Source of the DNA: Ophiothrix spiculata
Taxonomy: Eukaryota > Echinodermata > Ophiuroidea > Amphilepidida > Ophiotrichidae
Assembly: GCA_000969725.1 (NCBI GenBank)
Contig: JXSR01S022847.1
Length of the DNA: 27,538 nt
Reading direction: 5' to 3' (one strand)
Shown here: in pieces, positions 1 to 12,200 of the stretch
Position numbering within the stretch: the first letter of the stretch is position 1
Layout of the letters: the number at the start of each line of letters is the position of its first letter
Notes under the pieces: generated by a model
What the model was told of the DNA's origin: nothing
What the model saw: the letters and a program-made list of their open reading frames with translations, nothing else
The model's database searches: none
Program-made: the position numbers and the translations under genes

Positions 1-250
1 GATTTTTTAAGTTTCTCTTCATTTGAATGCAGTTTCAAGCTTTGAAAATAAAAGAGCCATTTCATAAGTTTGTTTTATACAACTTTTTTTTTCTTTGTAA
101 TAATGCATAGATGCTTCTTTGTTTATATATTTGACTCTTGTTAAGTGCTTGCTGTTGTTGTTTTTATTAATCATTATTATAATGTTTAACCTTGTTTTAC
201 TGAAGTTTGCATGTATTTGTTTGCACTCCTATTTTTAACCATCGTTTTAG
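1..250 (+). other. Intron sequence upstream of the microexon
   Basis: AT-rich, T-rich intronic sequence with no open frame and no recognisable element. It ends in the pyrimidine tract and AG used by the proposed microexon. Confidence 0.5.
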
Positions 251-268
251 GAATTCATTTTGGAACGG
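251..268 (+). CDS. CARMIL: Candidate 18-base CARMIL microexon
   Basis: A pyrimidine-rich stretch ending in ttttag precedes 251 and a good donor (GTGAGA) follows 268. Entering in phase 2 and leaving in phase 2, the exon reads NSFWN plus two bases, so the join to the next exon gives [19 protein letters not shown]. This matches the spacing I expect in CARMIL between the asparagine of one LRR and the VP..LKQF segment of the next repeat. The upstream exon that would supply the first two bases is not in the window. This is inferred from splice signals and family fit only; a chance match is possible. Confidence 0.5.
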
Positions 269-3200
269 GTGAGACACTAGAATCTTATTTTCCCTGTGTT
301 TCTTTCTATGTTCTCTGTTCTTATATGTGTATAGTAGTATAGCATTCTGATAGAGCTCTCACTTGCAATATAACAGGTCCCCAGTTCAAATCTTTAAGGA
401 CTTCTATTCCATTCTACATCAGGGCACTGTATGCATTGGGGGTTGAACCCCACCCTTTTTATTTTTACCCCACCCTTTTTATCCAGACACCCTTTATACT
501 GAAAGTTCTCTGAGCCCACCCTGTTTAGAAACTTGGATCAGTTTTTCATACTGGTACTGAATTCTGAATTCATCACACTTTGGTTTACTGATTAAGCCTA
601 GCTTATCAATGTAGAAAACATAAATGGTGACAAAAATTCTTATCACAATGATGATATGTTCATTCTGATTCTTTGGGTTTTTCAACATAATTTCAATTTT
701 AGTCAAAGGGTAAGAAGCCCACCCTTTTTATTTCAGACCCACCCTTTTTATCAAGGTACCCTTTTTACTAGAAATTTTCTGAACCCCACCCTTTTGACAT
801 TTTTTGGATTTTTCTAGACCCACCCTTTCTAAAGCGTGTTGTGCATACAGTGCAGGGTCGCACACTACTCTTGTCGGGATGTGATTTGGTTATCAATGCT
901 GTAATTATTTCTTGTCACTAGTAATGCACCTGGGATATTTTCTTGTGGCACTCCAGTATCTTCCTAAATCTACTAATCTAAATCCTTCCCATAATATTTT
1001 TTAATTGTTTGAGTAAATGCTGTATATGTGTAAACAAACCCGATCTGGTTCCATGGGTACCCAAATCTAACGTAAAATTACACTAAAACTGTGGTTTACG
1101 ATCAGTTTGGGCTAAGGTTTACTTACAAGTGTAAAGACATCTAACTTCAATTTTGGTTTCATAAATCTTGGTGTTGTTTTATTCAGAGCTGTATAAGGAA
1201 TGTAAAAGCAAATTAGCCATATTGACTCATTATATACTGTGTTTTGAATTACTATACCTAATAAATATTTATTAGGAAACCACGAAATACAATTGGTCAG
1301 TTAAACCTGATGCGCATGACAGTATTATGCCTACTTTCCCCAAGTGCGCGTAACACCCACGCAGGGAAAAAAATGAAAAACTACCGCACCCCTACTATCG
1401 CACCCCTGTAATCATATCACTTATTAGTTGGAAATTCGTACGGTGACCGAGAAGAATGGACATTTTTGGGTGATTTTTTGATGTGTTAACACCACATTTA
1501 GTGAAATATTAATGAGGTATAGTAAAACAAATACAACATGGTTTATTTCGAGAAGTATTGAAAATTCCCGATCCCTCGGTGTTGGATGCGTGTGACTACT
1601 TCCCTCTGCTGCGCGTCAGGAGGTAGTCACACGCATCCAACACCTCGGGATCAGTAATTTTCACTACTTCCCTCTTTACCATGTTGTATTTGTATAATAC
1701 AAACTGGATGGATATGCCAAATATCAAAACACGGTAAATGGGACATCTTACATGTTTCTCATTTTGTGAAATCGATAACACCATTTATTCCATACTTGGA
1801 GATGAATATTTTTTTAGGGTGATCAAATATCAATTGATTTCTTGTACAGTGTCGACTCATATCATGATGCCATTTTAAACTATTGGTCACCAGTAAAAAG
1901 GAATATTAATCTTCGAATATGGGATTTATCGGTTTTACAAAATGAGAAAGGTTGCGACATTTACCGTATTTTGATATGACAGGTCACAGTTGCAATACCA
2001 CATGTATCAAAAAAAATTGTGCACGGATTAAAACTGATTTTGACCTTGATAAAAGCACCGATTCATACTTTTCTTGTTATTGTAGTAAAGCAGATTTAAT
2101 AAGCTTTCAAATGCAGAAAAAATGATAGAAATCGGATGAAAAATAAAAAAGATATGACCATTTTTGTGAGTACGTCTCTTTCAGATCATAAAGCCATAAC
2201 CCGTAATTATGATATGTAATATCTTGCTTAACTGTGTAAATCCCATTGGAATGGAAGAAAAAGAGAGGTACTTACTAAATTGGTCATATCTTTTTTATTT
2301 TTCATCCGATTTCTATCATTTTTTCTGCATAGGAAAGCTTATTAAATCTGCTTTACTACAATAACAAGAAATTTATGATTTGGTGCTTTTATCAAGGTCA
2401 AGATCAGTTTTAATCCGTGCACAATTTTTTTTGATACACGTGGTATTTTCAATATTGGATGTTTGAAAAAAGGACACCAAACATGATGTCTCAATCTCAA
2501 ATTTAAAAAATACCTACTTTTTTTTTAAAAAGTCAATGTTTCAGAGAAAAAGCAATAGATCCAATGACTACATTTTAGCATGCAGTTATCTCAAACGAAC
2601 AAAAATCATTCTCTCTTGCCAATTTATGTCTAATTATAGATGTTTGGTTTTTTTTTATTTTCTTCCACACAGGAAAACCCTTTCAGTGCCACAGACATTA
2701 AAACAGTACTTTGCCACTACAACGGCATTGAAGGTGCTCAACCTATCACGCAATAAATTACCACCAGAAGTTGTCAAGTAAGTTGTTGATGCAATAACAA
2801 AATAGAATTAGATCATGTATTTGAATTTCTCTAAATGACTGACATAATACAGAGTTTTTGGTTTCAGATTTGTTTGAAGTCTAATTATGTTTTATTTTTT
2901 CTGAAGCTCATTGTTTTTTAGCTTTTACACACCTCCGCAGATTATTTAAAATAACCTTATTGGTTATCCTATTTTGTAAAAAAAAATGTATAATTTTTTA
3001 GGCCAATTTGCCTAGGTCAGTGGAATGTGACATAAGTGTTCACAAGATGCATCCATGCGTCCATATCTGTTATCCTGTGAGGGTGACTTAATCCGCCCAA
3101 GGGACTTTATCTGCCCAAGCATTGTAAACGCATTGGATATCATATAGAGCTGTCGGTATGTGATGAACCATTTTGTAACATGATTAAATCCCTTCCAACG

Positions 3201-6200
3201 ATGCAAAATAATATGTTTAGTGAATATTTCTAAATATCTTTGTTCACAAAAATCCAGCGCAAAATGCCAGTTTTTGCTTGTTTGCCCACACTCAAAGTTC
3301 CAGAAATATAATGAATTGCACATTGACTTATGCAAACTATGTAAATGTACTTCTGTGAACATGACACCAGTTGTGACACACTGATTTGAATAACAATGCA
3401 CTTTTGTAAAAGAAAATGTGGTGAGTTGAAAAAACCTGTTCATTTGGAATTTTTATTGACTTTGTATGTGTTTCTTTTAGGGAGTTAATCCTTGGTATTG
3501 GTAGCAATACAAGTCTATCAGATGTAGATCTGGATCTTAGCAGCAATGAGGTGGGTACTAGATTTGACAATCAGTGTAGAGAAAAAGTTGTAAATGCCCA
3601 CTTCACCTTATTTCACACTTAACAGAAAATCAGTAACATTTGGAAGTTTGTTTGACTAGTTTAGTGTGCGCTGCATTAGGTGATAATTTTGTTCATACAC
3701 ATCCTTGATGTTTCTGTATATTTGGTTGGTCAAAATAATATTTAAGATCTGCCAATAATTGATATACTTGATGGTTTGCCTGTCTTGTTTGTCTATATTT
3801 GATTGGCTAGAATTGAAGAATAAGAGTATTTTTTCAAAACTCACTAAGTCCAACGGCTGACGCCATGCTAGATTTTGAAACCTAAATTCTTCATCCAGAT
3901 TGTTCTGATGCTCATTTTACCTCATTTTGCAGGGGTCGAGGGTCCTTATGCTGACTACAATAAAATGGTCGCGGTTCACTGCCCTGAAATGACATAGAAT
4001 AGTAATAAAACAGATTTTTTCAAAACTCACCAAGTCCGGGGATTAAGCATGATTCTAAATAATTGTCTTATTATGGGCGTGCATATAAGTGCTAGTGTGA
4101 ATTTTTGATCAATATGACATAAATGTTGGTCATTTGCACTGAGCTTTGACAACAAATTCAACTCACAAACTCAGTAGCATAATAGATTTATAATCTATGC
4201 AAATATAACATATGGCAGCTATTGGACTAAGTGAGTTTTGGAAAAACACTCTTCAATTGTATCATTCTATATAGCCTGTATTCTAATGTCTAGTTTGCTA
4301 TCATGAGATCAGTAAATTTACTATGAGATTTTCTCAATTCTCTGATCTATCGATAACTAATCATCTGTCTGAAGGGTAAATTCATTATGACTAGAGGGAG
4401 TTATAAAAAAGTTGTTATATCACCAATTAAGTGTATGGTTTACAAGGTTAGAGACTAGCCTTCCCTCGAGTCAAATGAAGTGTTTATACACAAAAGACAT
4501 CCATGATCGCCTAAATAACACTCTATCAACAAGTTTAAACAATTTCATTTCATAATTTGTGAAATCAGCTTTTGCATAAGACTAGCTTTGTTATGCATCC
4601 TGCGAAAGAGGGCCTACTATATTGTTGTTGATTAAGATTGCGTGTGTACTCTATTGTGTGACTCAAGTGTAATGCGCACAGCCGTCAGCGTTTCAGAAAC
4701 ACTGGAATAAGAACAAATACACGTCGGAAGTACATGCGTAAACAAGTTGGCTTTTATGCAAACCAGGGTAGCAACAAGGGTCGGTTATGTAATGTCCAAA
4801 GTCATTTTAATGGTTTTGCTTTTAAAAAGGGAATTTGTGTTTGCACGGTTCATACGTTATTTGTCGCTGAAGCAAAGATGGCGATCTGGGCAGCGATATA
4901 AGTTTTCTACCGTGTCATGAAATATTTGCATCTTTATAAAGTCAAAAGAAGATATAAGAAGAGAATTCAGTGATTAAACACCATAGTTATTCAAAATCCA
5001 TTGAATGTGTTGTAACTATGTTGTTTTAAGGTGTAAATTAAGGAGTTGTCAAGCCATTGGTTTCCTCGCCGATCTTCGAATGATGCGCGTAACATAGGAA
5101 AACTGTATCGGAAAGTAAAAGTCAATTTACAAGTAACTAGAAATTCATGTAGGAGTTTAGAACTTAAGGCTTCAGTGTTCCTGGCTCCTATAGGTTCCAA
5201 AATCCACTTATGACTATTTGTACACTTTTTTCAGTTGCGTACAGCAGGAAGCAGGGTTATAGAGAGCTGCATAGCCAATGTGCCAAACATCACCAAACTG
5301 AATCTCAGCGACAATGATCTCAGCGCAGCTATGTCGTCGTTGTTAGATTGGATCAGCCAGAATAAAGTCATCACATCACTTGATGTCAGTCAGAACTTAA
5401 CATCGCTCAGGCCAGGGGCCAGGTGAGTTATGGTATTCAGAAATCGTCTAATGTCATAATTGATAATGAAACCAATAGAGGGAGGAAATAGTTAAATCTT
5501 TGACACTCTAAAATTTGCATGAATTGTCACAGGCAGTATGAAGACAGGGCAGGTCTTTGAGCATATGTATTGCAGGTGGAGTCATTGTGATATGAATGTG
5601 TGTTATGTTTATAGCTGTGAAAATTTGACTAAACATTTCATTTGTTGATTTCGTACTCACTGAGCTGTTATAGTGTGTTGTGGGAAGAACATCAATCAAC
5701 CTCTGTGTTATTCCCAACATACAAAGCATGGTCCTGACTAGATATGGGTGTGGGAGTGTTTGTGTGTGTGTGTGGGGGGGGGGTGGTTACATCCCAGGGG
5801 TTACATTAGCTTTAAGTCATTCATCTAGAACAATCCTAAAACCATGTGATTATCAAACAGTGTACTTTTTACCTGATCAAGATTGTTATCTTATTGTAAT
5901 GCAAATCAAACATGATATGACATAAAAAATACTTGGTTTCTGCACAGATTTGATGTACGTAAATCAAAACCTGATGATGAGTAAGTTAGTTTATAGTTAG
6001 TTGGAAAAACATTAGCATAGATTTCATTTTTTTCAAGAATTATTATTCTCCATTCTGTTTTCATCCTATGTTTGTTCCATTTTAACGCAAGAAAATCTTT
6101 TTTGTTGTTGTTGTGGATGATGTAATATTTGTTTAAAAACAATAGACAATGTTTCCAAAATTTGACTTATTCTTTTTTAGAAAAGGAAATAAAATGATAT

Positions 6201-9200
6201 TTTTACTCGGCAAAAAAGAAATCAATTTATATTCAGATCCTTTATCATGTGGCTGATAATCAGCAGTTTATGGTTTTTGATACATGCCTATTTGGAATTA
6301 TTAGAATTGGTAAAGGTGTTGAGTGAAATATTGTCACTAAAAAGGACAGAAAAGTTAAAAGTGTGGAGGCAAAATTTGAAGGAAGTCAGTAAATGTTGTG
6401 TCAGAAAGGAAGAAATTATGCAAAATTTAGTACTAGTTTCTAATAATGTTTGATCAGGGTATATTTGGTATAATCATTAAAAATGGGTAGTGAAATGAAA
6501 AGAGATGAGCCAAACCAACTGATCAGGGCCAACTGCAATATCTGAAACAGTAAGTGACAAATATGTGGTAGTGAAAGTAGCCTTGCTGCAGTAGCATTAT
6601 CCTGAAACGTGCATAGAGATTGTAGTAATAATTGACATCTATTAGTCTAGATCAAAGCGTTTTTGCCTATTATTATTGCTGTATAATTTAACTGCTGTCA
6701 AGAAATGGGCACAATTATTTTATTGAATATACTAGCAAGCAATGATCACACTTAGAGTACTGTCTGCTATTTATCCTTATTTGTCATCAAATCGTGTTTA
6801 ATAAAAAGGTAGCAAAATACTCTATACATGACGGCGCATGTCTTGTGTATATTTACCTCTGAAAAATGTAAGGAATAAGAGTCATATCCTTGTCTGTCCA
6901 TCATTATGGTTGATTGACACGTTCCCTATTTGTAGAGTACTCAATCATATATGTGTCCTGTTATATCTAAAGGTACCTTACGGTCGGCATAGTAAATTAC
7001 AAGATACGGGCCATTGAAGCTGAGCATAGTCAAAAATCACATCCAAGGTCAAATATATAATTTCATCTGAACCGTTACATTTGAAGTGTATTCTTTCATA
7101 TTAATCATCATCCAACATCGAAAACATAAGACAAATATTTTAAAAACCGAGACAAAAATCCTTTTTACCAGTTTTACCAGTACATAAACTTAAATCTTGA
7201 TTTTCTCAGAACTATAGTTTTCTGAATCAGCCCGATGCCTTTTACCAATTTGGATGTAACTTTGCAACCAAACATCCAATAACCAAGAGCAAGGTGTCAT
7301 TTTAAAGCTGAAAATATAATCTTTCAGAGGAGACCAAACAATCCATTTTCATTTTGGGACCCTTAAAGTACCTTTCGATATGATAGGGCACATATAATAA
7401 ATGCATTTTTTGTTACTTCAAGCTCTAATACTTGTAACTGGTAACAAAAATACCCCTATTCTGTTATCTGTTCAGTGGTTGATGGTTATCTTAATAGAAT
7501 AACTTTCTGATTTTTAAAACCCATTCCCAAATATACAGACCCACTCATTTATCTATTTTCATATTATGTTATCCAATTCCTTCCTAATCACGGTTGTATT
7601 CAGACTCCTATCTTCTTATATCATTATTAACCCTGGCATCATGTTCTGTCATCATTTAACAAGCAGAGAGCACATTTCAAGTACAAGTCACAAGTCTATA
7701 TCATTCCAAAATGTATTGACAAAAGATAAAAAGAAATTTTTTTTGAAATGGTACACAATTTTTACTTGCTATATATGTAGGAAAATATGATTTTATTTAA
7801 CTGGTATCATTTTATTATACCAGCTGCTTTGTAGTAGTAGGAGTTCGTTTTGTTTTTTTAAATATATTTAAAGATGCTAAGCAATAGTTAACATGCGAGT
7901 ATACATTGTCAAGGTCTTAACACAGTCCACGTGTACTACGATAACAACCTTGAGTGAGCACTCAAAAACTAGAGTTTTGTGTTTATTGCTAGGCAAGATC
8001 AAGTTTCATTATCAATTACTTAACATACAATGTTACATGTCACTTTATCATGTTATCATTAATCTATAAATCTATAATACTCTTTCAACATGTTTTCACT
8101 AAAAAAAAAATATTTGAAATACCTTAGGGATAAGATTTAAATTTTATTTCAGTACTCTGATTGAATTGAATTGCTTTTAGAAATTCAAAATTTTTGCTTC
8201 AAATTCTAGCTCATGTTAAGTGTGAGAACTGTTTACTAACATTTGTAATATTCAAAAATATGCAGTGTCAGTTTTGGTTGCAATGGTTTTATGGAAAATA
8301 CCAGAGCTTTAGTACTTTATGAGTTGTAGTGATTGGTCAGGTCTATACAGGATATGCATTTCAGGATATTTCTAATGATTATTATTTACTGATTTTATGT
8401 AGATGTGTCTTTCTCATATACATTTGGTTTTTTTAAAGCAATACTATCATAACATCTAAAAAATGACTCGCTCCCTGTCACCCATGACTTTTGTTTTATT
8501 GCCTTATTGGGTTTGTTTTTGGTAGACATGAATACCCTCCAAACGATTTGGACTTGAAGATGCTTACTTTTTTGTGTTATAGCCATTTGTTGAATTAGAT
8601 TCGGGATCCCGAATATAATTCCATGTGTATTTGTATAGGAAAGCATGTGTATGCATTGTATCCACTTTTCAGTGGCAAAACAAATTTTTGCCAAATGACA
8701 CTTGTAAATGCTCTCCGATAGCCATATTCCTTCATTTTAGGCTGTTTTTACTCAAAATCTTATTGTATTGCTTTAAGTTGTGTGTTTTTGTGGTTTCTTT
8801 TGCAGAGCAATGATGAAAGTGATTGATGCAGTTGTGGCATTTATTCAAAATGATGACACGGTGAGTAATATATTGTGACAAGAGTGTAGGTTTGATACTT
8901 TTAAAGATTTTTTTAAGTAACAAACCTTAAAATAGTTAAAACTATTTTCTTCATCATGCTAACAAAATTTAGAAAAGTTAATGCATCCCATCCTTAAAGT
9001 GGGAGGTGTTGATGTAATCATATTTATTTTTACTTCAACTGACTGACCTTTCATAAAATGCACTTTGTGAAATTCCATGTTAAAGGACCTTGGTCCGATT
9101 GCCTCAACTTTTTTTCAAACTTTTTGAGATTTTGGTATCAAAATATTGCTCATATTTTTCTCATAACCCATGTGAAATTTCATGGCTGAGTTAAGTTCCG

Positions 9201-12200
9201 TTTTGGAGATATATATGAAAATGTGTCTAATTATGGTAACCATAATTAATTTTACATAGTAACGTATAGGCGGCTCTGAAATACAAATTTGCCCATAAAA
9301 TCAAAACGGTTTGACCGATTGAACTGAAATTTGAAATATAGACCGCTTGTGTGGTCATCTTTCATATGACATTGAAAATAAAATTTGAAAAATCGGACCA
9401 AGCTCCTTTAAGTTTGTTTATTGCTTACTCTCCAGGGATAAAAATAAAGTATATAAAATTGGTATGCATTACATTTTTGCTCTATCTCTAATATTATAAT
9501 GAATTTGAAGATTAAAGTTTAGAATGAAGATGAAAAAAATATTGGCTTTTATTTTGCACCAAAAATATACTATGGCAGTTAAACCCGTGGTGATGCACCT
9601 TCCCTTTGTGAGTTGGATTTGTATGTGTTTATTATTTAAAGTTGACCTATCTATCTGTCTTAATATTTATTTATAACATTCGGCTGAAAGCCAGGCTAAT
9701 CCCAATAGTGCATATGCATTAAATTCAAGGGACACCTCCGTGGTGTGAAAGACAGAATAATGGAAAGACATTTTTTATTTTAGCTGCAGGAGGAAACCGA
9801 AGTGCTCGGAAAAACCTGCGAGGACAAGTATGGATCGACAACCAAATTCACGAACAACTAATATCTCTGTATTGTGTCATATAGAACCCTCTGTAATCAT
9901 GTATGCCTCATGGAAGGTTTGGCCCACAAGTGTTATCTCCCCATCTCATTTTTGCTTGCTTTGGTTGTTGGTACCAGGAACCGTTTCCATGAGTATGTGT
10001 TGGGGAGACATGTATTGCTCATTTTGCACATGTACCCAAACCAAGAAAGCTGTGAATCAGAGTTACAGTCAATCTTTGAAATAAGCTCCCCGTTTCGCGG
10101 AGGTTTTACTCATTAACGCGTGTTGTCAAGTAGTACTCTGCGCCGTACGCGACACACTGCAATTCACACAGTTGGATGTGATAGCTTGTTCCTGCAATCG
10201 TCACGCCAAGTTCTTGTCACTGGGGAAAATTGACCAGTCATAACGATCGTCATGCATCAGCTTTGTCAGTTGATTTAAATTCTGAATTACGTGTACGCAC
10301 GGACTGCGTAGAAGCACAATTGTTTGAATATTCTGGACGTGATTTTCAGGGAGATTATTTAGAATACTTGTAGTATTCTTCACTCTTGTTTGAAGGGCAG
10401 AGGTTCTTAAAAGGACATCTTTATTATGAATCTTATCCTTTCAACTGATGTTAAAAATCTTTCTGTAGCTGCATATCTCAAAGGTGAACAATGACCTAAT
10501 GTTGACCAATAATATAAAGTTAGACAAAAGTTTTCAAGTGGTCAGGTGTTACCAGTCATTTATAATAACTTCTCTAATTCTCTTTCAGTCCATTACATCA
10601 CTGTCTGTTGCTGGTAATAAACTCAAGTTTGAAACCATCCAAATCATCAATGCCTTAGGTAGTAATACTACTCTGACAAGTGTAGATCTCAGGTAAGCCA
10701 AGAAGTTGATGGGAACCAAAACTGTTTTACATTTGTCAAAATCTTCTTATGAAGATTGTTCAATAAGTTTGTGGCCTGAGGTTGGGAATAAGCCATGTTG
10801 TTTTTTTAATATTCTACTACGACTACTATGTAGTTTAACTTAAAGGGGCAATTCATGGTCTACTTTTCATCCTCAAGGTCACCTATATCAAAACTGAGTT
10901 TTCTAGCTAGAAAGAATCATTGACTGGTATATGTTACAATCCCCAAGCTATCCTTTCAAATGAGCTTTCATTCTTGAGATAAGTGAGAAAATGTGTCATT
11001 TTCTAATTATTGTTAGGACCCGGCAGTAATTACAACACAGTCGTCAATTTGGATTTTTAAAATGCTGAAAACCTTGTAACTTGAAAAGGAATAGTCGGAA
11101 TCGAGTGAAATTTCCAGCATACATTTATGTTGTACCGTTCTTTTTATTTAGCAAGAAAAGAGGGGAGGGTCTCGTCACATCAGAATCATGAATTGCACCT
11201 TTAATAGATGAATATTTGAATATTTGGAAAGTTTAGAGTAAATATTAAGAAAAGAAATGTAAAACTGTTGTATTGCACAATATGAGGAAATTTTCTTTCG
11301 ATTTTTTTTAAATACCCAAGTTTGTGCCTTTTTAGCACACATTGTTGAAAATTTGAAAAGTAGTCTAAAGCAGTACATTCTTTTGCCTTTATATAAGTAC
11401 CAGGAAATGTTTGTGTTTTACATGGGTCTTCTTGGAATAGATTTTTTGTATGTATGATGATGGGTTATCATCACTCCATCATTCATAAATTGCCCATTTG
11501 GGCACATAAAACCTTCAAGATGTAGTATCACTATGCTGGTTCACCACAGATAAGGGCAAAATGTGGCGTAGCTAGAGGGGGGGGGGGGCCCCCATTACTG
11601 ACATCCGCCCGTAGGTAAATTTGAGCCGACCGCCCGGCCTGTGGGCGGCCAGGCTGGGCGGCGATACCGCATTATCAGTTTATAGTCTTCCTGCAGTGTG
11701 TCAAATAGCAAAAACCCCGGAGCTTCCGAACTTTGTTCGTTCCACTCGCATGGTCAATACAATTCTATCGGTTCGTCTTTATAGTGCCCCCCCCCCCCCA
11801 CACACACACACACACATTTTCAGAAACCTGGCTACGCCACTGGCAAAATGGTCTGTCATCAACCAAGCAGGTGTAAAGGTTAGATCCAGGCCATTTGACC
11901 AGAATGGGCTTGTTTCATCTACTTCAGCAATATGTTTGTTGTTTGTATTTCTTCACATTCACAGTGGCAATGGGATGGGTGATTTAGGTGCCAGAATGTT
12001 AGCCAAAGCCTTGATGATCAACACCAAACTGAAAACAGTAGCCTTGGATAATAACGGAATTACAGCAAAGGGATTCATGGATATTGCCAATGCATTGGAG
12101 AGGTAGGCTGGTTCTTGATTTCTTGGTGTTTTGAGCAAATGGAACTATACAATATCTAAGTATATGACAAATATGATTTTACACATTTCTGCAACTCACT

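Noticed and set aside
448-830. CRISPR-like or satellite array of CCCACCC motifs
   Set aside because: Spacing is irregular and the motifs fall in two direct copies inside a TIR element in a eukaryotic intron.
3012-3443. 143-codon minus-strand open frame
   Set aside because: No recognisable domain, composition like the intron, and it overlaps the splice region of a real exon on the other strand.
9782-9835. Possible exon after agctgcag ([15 protein letters not shown])
   Set aside because: It would interrupt the conserved junction between the exons at 8806 and 10589, which is already in phase, and looks like a dispersed repeat.
11621-12106. 161-codon plus-strand frame taken as one protein
   Set aside because: It runs through a hAT-like element with C and CA tracts and then into the exon; only the part from 11965 has CARMIL residues and there is a proper acceptor there.
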